From Lysobacter sp. K5869 (GTDB lineage: Bacteria > Pseudomonadota > Gammaproteobacteria > Xanthomonadales > Xanthomonadaceae): a stretch of 64,000 nucleotides of DNA. Every line of letters begins with the position of its first letter. The first letter of the stretch is position 1. The DNA is taken from the NCBI RefSeq assembly GCF_018847975.1, contig NZ_CP072597.1:434001-498000 (forward strand), given 5' to 3'. Below, one piece after another: positions 38,221-46,548 of the stretch. The position numbers and the translations under genes are program-made. Under the pieces are notes generated by a model that ran no database searches, was not told the DNA's origin, and saw nothing but the letters and a program-made list of their open reading frames with translations.

Positions 38221-39000
38221 ATGGGACACACCTTCCCCTCTCCCAATGTGAGCGCCGCTGTCGCGGCCGCCCCTGGAATCCCGCCTATTTTTTGCTGGAC
38301 GAAAATGGGGGCTGAGGCAGGTCAAGCATTGGCCGACATCATCCGCCGCAAGGACTTGGAACGTGAATGCGGAGAGGGAGTGTTCGGATGGGGAATTGGC
38401 AATTCCGTTGGCCCTGCCATCAAACATGCAAAATTCGCTGAGCAAGTCCCCACCCTGGAGGCTCTGTTCACCCCCATGAAGGCGACTCCGAAGCTGATCG
38501 ATTCGGCGCCTGTGTCGATCATGATGTGGCTTGGGTACTTCGGCGACGATGGCCATATCGAGGCACTGCCCGAGCACATGCTAATCACCAGCCGCGGGCA
38601 CTCAGGGGCTGGCGAGGAGAAGCGTGGCCACTACGCGCTGATCTGCCGCTCGTCGGAGCCACTGACCGGGCAGCCGAGCCACCAGGCTATCGATCATCGG
38701 GCGGTGCGCAATTTGGTGAGCTCCAACCCGGTAGGCGCCTCGCAAGTCACCTCGGTCGTACGCTACCGCTCGTCAGATTCGCGCGATGCAGCCTACCCGG
38801 TTCTGTTCCGCGCGGAGCTGATCGATCAAGCATTCGTTCGGCTAGCAATTCCCGTCGTCCTAACTGGCAAGTTCCTTGATCTGTATCGAACGGTATGCGC
38901 ATCTCGTAAACCACGAGAATGGAAAACCGGCATTAGGGCACTAAAGGCTGCTACAGAGTCTCGGTGGCCACGCACTGAGCAGAAACCGCTATTCGTCTGA
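38221..39000 (+). CDS. Hypothetical protein divergent from the regulator
   Basis: A 259-residue protein I cannot place. The N-terminal third contains IFCWTKMGAEAGQALADIIR and GEGVFGWGIGNSVGPAI; later come HYALICRSSEPLTGQ and AAYPVLFRAELIDQA. The pattern of short beta strands and W/G motifs could be a PUA/EVE-like fold, but this is a guess. It has its own strong promoter overlapping the regulator gene, so expression is probably controlled by that repressor and its protease. Confidence 0.6.
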   Translation: MGHTFPSPNVSAAVAAAPGIPPIFCWTKMGAEAGQALADIIRRKDLERECGEGVFGWGIGNSVGPAIKHAKFAEQVPTLEALFTPMKATPKLIDSAPVSIMMWLGYFGDDGHIEALPEHMLITSRGHSGAGEEKRGHYALICRSSEPLTGQPSHQAIDHRAVRNLVSSNPVGASQVTSVVRYRSSDSRDAAYPVLFRAELIDQAFVRLAIPVVLTGKFLDLYRTVCASRKPREWKTGIRALKAATESRWPRTEQKPLFV

Positions 39001-39258
39001 CACTCCCAGGAAGGCGTGGCATGCTGGTTTACAGCATCCACTACATTCGCCAATCCATCTGTGACGTTGACGAGGGCTTTCACTGTGACGTTCTCGTGGA
39101 CTCGCTTGGCAAACGTACCAACCTTCATCTTCTCTCAAACAGTCGGTGCCGTTATCGCGATCATTGTGATCCGTTGGGTTTTGGCAGAGCCGGCATCCCC
39201 GCAGACTAAGTGACGCTGCCTTAGCAATCCTGCTGATTGACGTACATCAACCTTTAGC

Positions 39259-39286
39259 GCTAGCGGCGATAATGATCGCCGCTAGC
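39259..39286. repeat. Long perfect hairpin next to cassette repeat a
   Basis: GCTAGCGGCGAT (39259-39270) and its reverse complement ATCGCCGCTAGC (39275-39286) surround a 4-nt loop. CTAGCGGCG occurs again at about 39330, inside repeat a. There is no T-run, so it is not a simple terminator. Confidence 0.6.
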
Positions 39287-39289
39287 GGC

Positions 39290-39380
39290 AACGTGATGTC
39301 GATACGAGTAGACCCACGACTCACTCGCCCTAGCGGCGTGTTTTATGCACCGTGCATAATGCGACCAAGATGTGCAAAGT
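39290..39380 (+). repeat. Cassette repeat, copy a
   Basis: Core TTTTATGCACCGTGCATAA at 39341-39359: TTATGCA and TGCATAA form an inverted pair around a 3-nt spacer. GATGTGC follows downstream. The upstream half is more divergent than in copies b-d. The surrounding 39001-39550 contains no convincing gene. Confidence 0.6.
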
Positions 39381-39461
39381 TCGTTTCAACAAGCTGCGGC
39401 CAAGTGTCTACAAAAAATCCTTACGTCTCGGCAGCGAGGATGATGGTCCAGTTGCCTCGTC

Positions 39462-39540
39462 AACATGCGGCTTAGCTCGATCGCCGCACGATTCGACGGT
39501 ATGTTCTATACAGCGCTCATAAAAGAGAAGCGATGCGGCA
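39462..39540 (+). repeat. Cassette repeat, copy b
   Basis: CTCGTCAACATGCGGC upstream, then the degenerate core GTTCTATACAGCGCTCATAAAA at about 39503-39524, then GAAGCGATGCGGC. It aligns over about 80 bp with copy c without large gaps. The palindrome is partly decayed. Confidence 0.55.
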
Positions 39541-39550
39541 TCACGCGCGT

Positions 39551-39787
39551 TTAGCCGGCAGTCCGCGATGCCAGCTCTTCGTCGATGAGGACCTGAAGTC
39601 GCGGATCGGTGAGATCGGGCTGCCCAACAACCACTGCTCCGTTTAGCGAAACCGGCCTTTGAGGCATGGACCGCAGGCGATTCCCGACATTGGCGCCACC
39701 AAGAACGTCAGCGAAGTAGCGATCGTATGCCGCACTGATCGCGTCCAGGGCGACCTGCTGGTCAAGCGGGCGGTGAGGTTCTGACAT
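39551..39787 (-). CDS. Small hypothetical protein
   Basis: A 78-residue hydrophilic protein, MSEPHRPLDQQVALDAISAA and later LQVLIDEELASRTAG. Codon use looks genuine and it lies exactly between repeats b and c, as a cassette would. An in-frame ATG 27 bp upstream is also possible. No family is recognised and no good ribosome binding site is seen, so it may be a remnant. Confidence 0.45.
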   Translation of the reverse strand: MSEPHRPLDQQVALDAISAAYDRYFADVLGGANVGNRLRSMPQRPVSLNGAVVVGQPDLTDPRLQVLIDEELASRTAG

Positions 39788-39914
39788 AAGCCCACTATAG
39801 CTGCTTTGGCCCACCTGGAGCGCCGTCGTGATCTCTTCTTGACCTGCCTAAATCAGCTGCTGGAACCACTAACGCGGCCACGATGATGATCACGACCTCC
39901 CGAATGCGATGCGC

Positions 39915-40015
39915 CAACGTGAACCATGCTGACTCGTCAACATGTGGCGTCGCTCAATGTTCGCGCGGTCCGGCGACATGTTTTATGCAACGTGCAAAGT
40001 AAGATGTTGCGGCGT
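39915..40015 (+). repeat. Cassette repeat, copy c
   Basis: TGACTCGTCAACATGTGGC (with the small palindrome TGACTCGTCA) is followed after about 35 bp by the core TTTTATGCAACGTGCAAAG at 39981-39999, then AAGATGTTGCGGC. The orientation is the same as in copies a, b and d. Confidence 0.6.
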
Positions 40016-40122
40016 CCAGCTTTCTCCGATCCCTGCGAACAGGATGTGCGAACCTCGGACTACTAAACGACTGACGACTCTCTACAAAAACCGGCGCGAT
40101 TCACGCCCATAAGCAGCGTTAC

Positions 40123-40154
40123 AAGAAAGGGCCTCATACTTGAGGCCCTTTCTT
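40123..40154. terminator. Strong terminator downstream of the RHS/immunity pair
   Basis: AAGAAAGGGCCTCA pairs with TGAGGCCCTTTCTT over 14 bp around a 4-nt loop. On the minus strand it is 60 bp after the immunity-like gene. Flanking A/T allows action in both directions. Confidence 0.8.
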
Positions 40155-40213
40155 ATTGACGGAGCGTAACTTCAAGGCGGCTTACCTTGGAGCTCATGTC
40201 TTCATGTGGCTCA

Positions 40214-40777
40214 TCAGAAGTCCTCGTTAGCGCATTTCGATCTGCTATTAATCATCTCAATCAGCTCACCCTTCTTCTCGGAGATGGTTTTGACATCCGA
40301 ACAAACTTCGCCCGAAGGGATATCTAGCCCGCTGTTCGTCTTGAATTTTCCTAAGTCATCAACGCAACGACGAAGCAATCGCTCAGGATTGAGGTTGATA
40401 AGGTACGGGGCCACTGCCTTTCCCTTCTCCGAGATATGGCAAGTGAAATCCTCAGAAATTTCGCCGTCGAGCTGATAACGAACGAGTTGAGCAAGGGCTT
40501 CGAGCGAGGCCTTGGAGTTCCTGGCAGCCAACAATGCGAGCCCAAGCGATGCCTTGTTTGGTCCAGAGCAGGTAGCCGCGCTCTTTGAGCATCGATACAT
40601 GGTGCTTGGGCTGACCGAAAGCGCAAGCGTCTCCAACACGGCCTGATCCGCCATTTTTATCTCGCGCACCTCCCTCGGCGCTGCAGGGCTTCCGCCTGGC
40701 CCTTGCTTATCGCCCTTGGCCGCCACAGCGAAGGGCATGGCCAGGAAAAATGCACACATCAAGGTTAAATTTTTCAT
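40214..40777 (-). CDS. Probable periplasmic immunity protein of the RHS toxin
   Basis: A 187-residue exported protein: signal peptide MKNLTLMCAFFLAMPFAVAA, then a mostly helical mature part with paired cysteines (MYRCSKSAATCSGPNKASLG, EDFTCHISEKGKAVAPYL, RRCVDDLGKF). It starts 4 bp after the stop of the RHS gene, the usual place for an immunity gene, and a periplasmic location fits a toxin acting on the cell wall. It recalls the exported immunity family Imm57, which I cannot verify. The role is inferred from position, signal peptide and the toxin type. Confidence 0.6.
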   Translation of the reverse strand: MKNLTLMCAFFLAMPFAVAAKGDKQGPGGSPAAPREVREIKMADQAVLETLALSVSPSTMYRCSKSAATCSGPNKASLGLALLAARNSKASLEALAQLVRYQLDGEISEDFTCHISEKGKAVAPYLINLNPERLLRRCVDDLGKFKTNSGLDIPSGEVCSDVKTISEKKGELIEMINSRSKCANEDF

Positions 40778-40781
40778 GCGC

Positions 40782-43700
40782 TCATCGCCTCTGCATCATT
40801 AAGAGCAACACTATGAGTGGCCTCATATCGGGACCGCTGGGTGCAGGCTGAGGCTGCTCGACAGGCCCCACTTGAAGCGTCGAGTTAGGCTCAGCATCGA
40901 TCAAAGCATTCAACAATCTAATGTCCGCGGCCGCCCCCGTGACACACCCCTCAGAACAGAAAGGGGCGTTCTTCGATGGCCCGAATGCATTGATGCAGCT
41001 GTGAGAGCGTATCAGTGTTCTCCCGTGTGTGTCCGTCCCTTCACAAGGAGCCAACGCGCGCCCGTTGGGTTTTGAGGTGTACTCAGTGGTCCAGCGCCAG
41101 CAGCCACTTGGGATCGGACCGCGCCTGCGAATGGTCTCGCAAGCGGGGTTGTTTTTGCAGTTCGTCCCCCCGCCGTTATTGCCAGACGCGACGGGAATAT
41201 CGACAGCGGCGTTGCCGGGGTTGTCAGGCGTGCATTGCAAGCGGCCTTCGCCGCGAGCGAAAATCAATGTGCAGTTCGCCAGTCCGAGAGGATCCATGAA
41301 CTCCAAAGGGGCGGCACTTGCGTAACCGTACGTACTGATACCGCCAGCCAACCCGATCGGGTCGCTTTGAATGTAACGCCCGGTAACGGCGTCATAGTCC
41401 CGATAATAGTTGTAGCTCAGTCCTGTTGCCGCATCGTACCGCTGCCCCGGGAAGCGCATATCGAATACGAACTCGGTGCCGTCCAGGTCGGGATCCTGAT
41501 TCGGCGGGCTGCTGCCGAAGGCTTCGCTCTTGGCGCTCCAATTCCATACGGCAACGTTACGGACTGGGTCGATGAGCGCGCGGGGCGTGCCAAGATGGTC
41601 GGTCTGCACATACACCAGGGATTGCGTTGCGCCAGTGCCGACGAGTAGACCGGCGGGAGCGTTATCCAGCCAAACGACCTGCTGCTTGGCCGCGCCGGTG
41701 GCATCGTAATCGCCGATCCAGTTGCCGGTTTCGTCGTACAAGGTGTAGGTATCGACCGCTCCGGCTGCATTTGAGACAGAAACTCGTTCGCCGCGAGCGT
41801 TGTAGCGATAACTGGCTTTAACGATGCCGTTCTGCTTCGCTTCGCTCAGCCGGCCGTTGGCGTCATAGGCGAACTCACGCGCGACTCCGCCGATGCTAGC
41901 CGTATTGCCCACAGCATCGTAGCTTCGGGCAACGTTCGCGACCTTGTCGAGCCGACGGGTGCCTGAGACGTATTCGTAGACCTGCTGGCCTCCGCCATCG
42001 GTCAAGCTCAAGCGATTACCGGTCTTGTCGTAGGTGTACGTTTCTATCGGGCTGATTCCGTACAGAGTCTTCGTCAGCCGTCCCAGTTCGTCGTGGTCGT
42101 ACTTCGCCAGGCTGGTGCTCAGCAGGCCGTTCTTGAGCTCCTGGATCTCGCCGACCTCATTGAAGATATACCCCAGGGATAGCCCACCGCTGGCACTGTC
42201 GAGAATCGTCTTGGGCCGATAATCGAGATCGTAGTCCCGCGAGATGTAGCGACCGTTGCCGTACGTCCAGCCGAGCGAAGGGCCGAACGGCTGGTAGATG
42301 ACGTTGCCCAGAAGCTGAGTACGGACACCGCCTGCCGGGGTGACCCGGATGTCGGCGATGCGGCCAAACGCACCGCGGAAATATTCCGCCACCGCACCAT
42401 CGGGATAGGTAACAACGCTGACCCGGCCCGCGCGGTCGTACGCGTAGCGCAGAGTGAAAGACTGCCCCCCCACGCGCTGTACCTTACGTACGACTTGGCC
42501 GAAACGGTCGTAGCAATACTGCAGCTCTGTACCGTTCGCGCGCATCGCCGTGACCCGGCCGAGTGCGAAAGTTTCGCCGGCGGCGCAGGCCGTGTTGACC
42601 GTATCGTAATCGTACTCTACGTCGGCTGGTCCACTGGTGGCGTAGAAGACCGCTTTTGGCCGGTTCAACGCATCGTAGGTATAACGGTGTGCGACGGCGT
42701 CGTTGCCGTCTTTCTTCGTCGCCATGAAGCCGGCGGCGTTGTACGTGTAGTCGGTGATTCCGGTGTCGGGGCTGGTGAGCCGAATACGATCGCCGAAGCC
42801 GTTATACGTGTAGACGGTGGTCAGGTTGTTGGGATCGACGACCTGGGTCACTTGGTCAAGCGCGTTGTACTTGAGCGTGGTCCTGACGTCCTCGATTGGG
42901 TCATTGGGCCGGAGCGTCACTTTCTGCAGGCTCTCGCTTAGCCGATCAAACGAGTCGTAGCTATGCAAGGCCTTACGACCCAAGGCATCGGTGACTTCCT
43001 TGGCATTGCCGCTTTTGTCGTACAGATAACTGGTGGGATTCTGGGCGGAGTCCTTTACCACCTCCAACTGGCCTAATGCGTTGAAGACCTGCGACATCGT
43101 CTGGGTCAAAAGACCGCTGCCGGAACGGACTTCCTGCTTCTTGATGTGGCCTGCGTTGTCTAAGGTGTAATCGATGTATTCGCCGGCGCTGGAAATACCA
43201 TTCAGGCGAAGCGCCGTGTCGTAGTCGAACGTCACCATTTCGCTCGGCGTGGTCACGGTATGAACCAACCCACCGAGGAAATAGTCTACGGTGGTGATGC
43301 GATCATCCAGTTCGGTGCTGTCATCGGAACCACGCAGCTTGGTCTTGGTGCGCCATCCGCGCGGGCTGTAGGTGGAATCGATCACCACGCCGTTGGGGTC
43401 CAGCACTGAAATCGCGTGTCCGTCGGGGTCGTAACCTAGCACCTGCGTGACATGCCCCAGCGCATCGGTGGCTTTGCGCAAGTCGCCTTTGCGATAGGTG
43501 CACAGCTCAGGGGTGGCGACGCAAGTGGAATCGTCGCTGCCGTAATACTCGAAGGTGGTGACGTCGGCGATGTCCGTGCGCGGGCCGTCCACCGACTTGA
43601 GCAGGCCGAGGATCGGGCAGGTACTGTTCGCGGCAGCGATGTCGCCCGCTTCGCAGTAGGAATAGCTCGTGGTCCGTGCCTCGTTGGTCTCGGTGTCGCG

Positions 43701-45599
43701 CACGGATACGCTGATCGGCTGCAGACGCGCATTGCGCGCGATACGGGTCTCGCGATTTCCGACTCTGGACACGAGCGGCCGGTTGCTGGCCACATCGGTG
43801 GTCGCTGTGCTGATCCTTTGGTCAGCCGTACCAACTGCTTCGGTCATGGTTAGCGTGCGAGACAAGGCGCCAGTAATAGTGTCGTTCGCCTCGGAGTAGA
43901 CGTAGTCCGTCCTGATGCCGCGCAAGTCAGTCACACTGGACAGCCGGCGACGGAAGTCGACGCTATCCGAGAAATAGCTGCGCTGGATCGTGCCGCGGTT
44001 GTCCTCGACGCCACCAGCCTTTCGAGGCTTGTCGGTACTGCCAGCGCCGTCCAAGCCATAGGTCGTTACATGCCCCAATGCATCGGTGATGGAAGCACCG
44101 CCAGTGCTTGAGTAAACCACGGTCGTCGAATCGACTCCGCCGGCATGAACGCTGCTGACCCCTCGGCCTTGATCGTCGTATCCATACGTGCTGAAGCGGC
44201 GATCGAAATCGTCGCTGATACCGGTAAGGTGGGTTGGAAAGCGGATATCCTCGTAATGATATGTGCGCTTGCCGCCAGCCACATATACAGCGGTCTGCAC
44301 TTGCCCATTCGAGTTGTATGTGTATTCGGCCTTGACCTGTCCGCCGACCGACAGCGAGTGCACCGGCGCGACCGCGCTCTGCCCGTCGTAGGTCAAGACC
44401 AGGCTGCGGCCGGTCGAATGCCGGATCGTCGCCAACCGCTTCACCACGTCGTACTCGTAGGTCAACGCGAGGCCGTCGTCGCCGCGGTCCTCGGTCAGCA
44501 TTCCATCGGCGTTGAAGGTCAAGGTGCGATCGCCACGATGCAATAGCCAATTCGAACCGGAGGCGATGATGCGATCGCCGCTACCGTCGACGGCTTCGTA
44601 GTAGCCCTCGAACTTGTGAAACGGAAGGTTTGAACCGTTCGCTTGAATCAGGCCGATATTCGATGGCGGCGAGTCGGTGGACAACGCCAAGCGGGTATCG
44701 TGGGAATGCGACCAGCCCTCACCGAAGCCGCTAGTGGCGGCCGAACCGGCGGAGTGGTAGTAACGGGTGAAGGAGATCCAGCCGAGGTCAAGGTCGGTTT
44801 CGGCTTGATACTTGTCGCCGGTAGAGAAGTCGATCGGGTTGCCGACGAGCGAGCATTTGTCGCAGTAGAGCGGATTGGCATCTACCCTCAGGAGCCATTG
44901 GCTGGTCGGTACGCATACGTTGCCATCGACCCAGGTCATGTGCTCGGCAGAGCAGCGCGGCCGTGCACGGGTAAAGGTGTCGGTGTCGTTGTAAACCTGG
45001 CACTGGCCCGAAGACTTGCGTATCGAGCTAAGTCGGTAACGGACAAGTTCAGCCGACGCGACGCCATCGGACCAGGTGTACCAAGTACCCCAAGTCCCGT
45101 CCTGGGCAACAGTGGTACTGGGTGTGCATCCGTCCGCGATGCTCTTCTGATCTAGTTTGGCCTTGACGGCGTCGATCAGAGCCTGCTGATTGGGGAGGCC
45201 GTATGTACCGGTATATATGGCGGAGAATACGTTCCAGTCCCTGACCTGGCCGATCTCATTGGGGATGCCGTAGGTCAACTCGACGCCGGTCTCGGTCATC
45301 TCACGTCCGAGCAGCGCGGTCGCGTACTGGTTGAGCCCCCCCAGATTCTGTGCAGCTCTCAGCGCTTGGCCCTTGGTTGGGGAGACGCCCTCATAGAACC
45401 ACTGGCTCCCTACCTTCTGGTAATACTTCCAGTCTCGGCCGCTGGGTTCGCTCTGTGCCCAAGCGGATCCGAGCGACAGCCACACGAGCGCGGCGAGCCC
45501 GGCGGCGAATAGAAATCCCCGACGACGCCGTCGAGCCGCTGTTGGGCTTTGGTCGGAACTTGGCCTTTGCGCTGAGAGGCGCCCTGATCTTGCATTCAC
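40782..45599 (-). CDS. Secreted RHS-repeat protein with L,D-transpeptidase-like toxin tip
   Basis: A protein of about 1605 residues. An arginine-rich start (RRRRRG) and hydrophobic stretch to AWA-Q at 48 form an export signal, Sec or Tat. RHS/YD repeats fill residues 330-1340 (YDVVKRLATIRHSTGRSL, YTYNGFGDRIRL). The core ends with YNYYRDYDAVTGRYIQSDPI and DPLGLA. The 165-residue tip has His1533 and the motif SEGC (Ser1549, Cys1552), similar to Tlde1-type peptidoglycan-targeting toxins of the L,D-transpeptidase fold. The GTG at 45599 follows AAAAGGAG with 7-nt spacing, better than the ATG at 45632. The immunity-like gene is 4 bp downstream. Confidence 0.88.
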   Translation of the reverse strand: MNARSGRLSAQRPSSDQSPTAARRRRRGFLFAAGLAALVWLSLGSAWAQSEPSGRDWKYYQKVGSQWFYEGVSPTKGQALRAAQNLGGLNQYATALLGREMTETGVELTYGIPNEIGQVRDWNVFSAIYTGTYGLPNQQALIDAVKAKLDQKSIADGCTPSTTVAQDGTWGTWYTWSDGVASAELVRYRLSSIRKSSGQCQVYNDTDTFTRARPRCSAEHMTWVDGNVCVPTSQWLLRVDANPLYCDKCSLVGNPIDFSTGDKYQAETDLDLGWISFTRYYHSAGSAATSGFGEGWSHSHDTRLALSTDSPPSNIGLIQANGSNLPFHKFEGYYEAVDGSGDRIIASGSNWLLHRGDRTLTFNADGMLTEDRGDDGLALTYEYDVVKRLATIRHSTGRSLVLTYDGQSAVAPVHSLSVGGQVKAEYTYNSNGQVQTAVYVAGGKRTYHYEDIRFPTHLTGISDDFDRRFSTYGYDDQGRGVSSVHAGGVDSTTVVYSSTGGASITDALGHVTTYGLDGAGSTDKPRKAGGVEDNRGTIQRSYFSDSVDFRRRLSSVTDLRGIRTDYVYSEANDTITGALSRTLTMTEAVGTADQRISTATTDVASNRPLVSRVGNRETRIARNARLQPISVSVRDTETNEARTTSYSYCEAGDIAAANSTCPILGLLKSVDGPRTDIADVTTFEYYGSDDSTCVATPELCTYRKGDLRKATDALGHVTQVLGYDPDGHAISVLDPNGVVIDSTYSPRGWRTKTKLRGSDDSTELDDRITTVDYFLGGLVHTVTTPSEMVTFDYDTALRLNGISSAGEYIDYTLDNAGHIKKQEVRSGSGLLTQTMSQVFNALGQLEVVKDSAQNPTSYLYDKSGNAKEVTDALGRKALHSYDSFDRLSESLQKVTLRPNDPIEDVRTTLKYNALDQVTQVVDPNNLTTVYTYNGFGDRIRLTSPDTGITDYTYNAAGFMATKKDGNDAVAHRYTYDALNRPKAVFYATSGPADVEYDYDTVNTACAAGETFALGRVTAMRANGTELQYCYDRFGQVVRKVQRVGGQSFTLRYAYDRAGRVSVVTYPDGAVAEYFRGAFGRIADIRVTPAGGVRTQLLGNVIYQPFGPSLGWTYGNGRYISRDYDLDYRPKTILDSASGGLSLGYIFNEVGEIQELKNGLLSTSLAKYDHDELGRLTKTLYGISPIETYTYDKTGNRLSLTDGGGQQVYEYVSGTRRLDKVANVARSYDAVGNTASIGGVAREFAYDANGRLSEAKQNGIVKASYRYNARGERVSVSNAAGAVDTYTLYDETGNWIGDYDATGAAKQQVVWLDNAPAGLLVGTGATQSLVYVQTDHLGTPRALIDPVRNVAVWNWSAKSEAFGSSPPNQDPDLDGTEFVFDMRFPGQRYDAATGLSYNYYRDYDAVTGRYIQSDPIGLAGGISTYGYASAAPLEFMDPLGLANCTLIFARGEGRLQCTPDNPGNAAVDIPVASGNNGGGTNCKNNPACETIRRRGPIPSGCWRWTTEYTSKPNGRALAPCEGTDTHGRTLIRSHSCINAFGPSKNAPFCSEGCVTGAAADIRLLNALIDAEPNSTLQVGPVEQPQPAPSGPDMRPLIVLLLMMQRR

Positions 45600-46030
45600 G
45601 AGACAACTCCTTTTGGCACGGTGCAACAGCACAGGCAGGACGCCTGTGCCTAGGGAGGCGGTTCGGAAGACGCACGCGCTCAGCCGTCTCGAGATAGGCG
45701 GCCGTTAAAAAAAGATGGGTCGATGTGCACGGTAGGACGCTTCCATGTCAGTGCGAGACAAGGCCACAGGATCCATGTGACAGTCAGAGAGACGTTGCTC
45801 CAGCGAATTTTGACTGACAAACACCATGAACGTGAGACCGCTCGTCGGATTTCAGACGGTGCTTCAGGCAGCTCGCTCAGCGCACCCGCAAACCTTTTTG
45901 ATTTGTCTTACCCCCCGCAGCAACGGCCAGCTCGACAGCGATGATGATTGCGCAAGCAGAACTCAAGACACGCCAACGCAGTTCCAGTTGACTTGTCATC
46001 GTGTGACATGGATCGGTGACCGCCCACCCG
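45600..46030. other. Gap upstream of the RHS gene
   Basis: No gene is supported. Short frames such as 45826-46104 run into cassette repeat d and have no family features. AAAAGGAG at about 45607-45614 (minus strand) is the RHS ribosome binding site. Confidence 0.4.
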
Positions 46031-46068
46031 ACGGCACATTTTATGCAGCGTGCATAAAAGAAGGATGT
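45985..46068 (+). repeat. Cassette repeat, copy d
   Basis: TTGACTTGTCATCGTGTGAC, then ACGGCACATTTTATGCAG and the second half CGTGCATAAAAGAAGGATG. TTTTATGCA (46039-46047) and TGCATAAAA are perfect inverted arms. It is in the same direction as copies a-c, so copies c and d bracket the RHS toxin and immunity genes as direct repeats about 6 kb apart. Confidence 0.6.
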
Positions 46069-46236
46069 GTCGGCACCGAGCTTTCGTTTGTGTTTTCGCC
46101 TTAGGGCTTGGCTGTTCGACAGAAAGCCTAATCGCGCGCTTGATCGCTTGCCTGCTCCTCGTTAACGTAGACGCCCATGAGCCACCACTACTGCCTCAAT
46201 CCTCGAATACCGGCGTGATCGCAACGATCGATCACG

Positions 46237-46339
46237 CCCCTGTGGCTCATGTTGGTCAGAGCGCCGGCCTTATACCCCGGTGAGAGCACGCGCCAGATAA
46301 GCGCGTCGACGTCGGTTCGATTCCGACCAGGGGCACCAT
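46237..46339 (+). tRNA. tRNA-like gene with two anticodon-like arms (tRNA-Ile-like)
   Basis: A 103-nt sequence with a perfect 7-bp acceptor stem (GCCCCTG with CAGGGGC), encoded CCA, a D arm (GCTC/GAGC) and a T arm GTCGGTTCGATTCCGAC. The first anticodon arm (46265-46281) has loop CTTATAC, anticodon UAU, and a C-C mismatch at the loop. A second hairpin ACGCGC/GCGCGT with loop CAGATAA (46289-46307), preceded by a second GAGC, resembles a tRNA-Ile(GAU) arm but lacks U33. With both arms it has a 30-nt variable region; skipping 46260-46284 gives an ordinary 78-nt cloverleaf. It may be a long-variable-arm tRNA, a duplication product or a pseudogene. Confidence 0.55.
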
Positions 46340-46548
46340 CGTCCGCGAACCACACCAGTTGACGTTACGCTCGCGGCGAGCACGCCCCGCCGTAACGCCA
46401 TGGATAGGTAGCGCGATCGAGCTATCGCAAGGGCGTCCCTCAAACGCTCGAGTTCGCTGCACCTGTTCGGTCTCGTCGGCAAAGCACACGGGGGCATCTC
46501 TTGATCGTGAAGCCACAACACCGCTTAGTGAAAGTCCAGGGAACTGCG

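Noticed and set aside
39016..39475. Short frames at 39016-39213 and 39272-39475 as genes
   Set aside because: They have no ribosome binding site, no family features and cross the hairpin and repeat a.
39290..46068. Integron attC sites or CRISPR array
   Set aside because: The repeats lack RYYYAAC/GTTRRRY ends, there is no integron integrase, and their spacing (0.16 to 6 kb) excludes a CRISPR array. No CRISPR repeats or cas genes were seen anywhere in the window, so the Tn7-like element has no visible guide-RNA module.
45826..46104. 92-codon frame upstream of the tRNA-like gene
   Set aside because: It runs through cassette repeat d and has no coding signal of its own.
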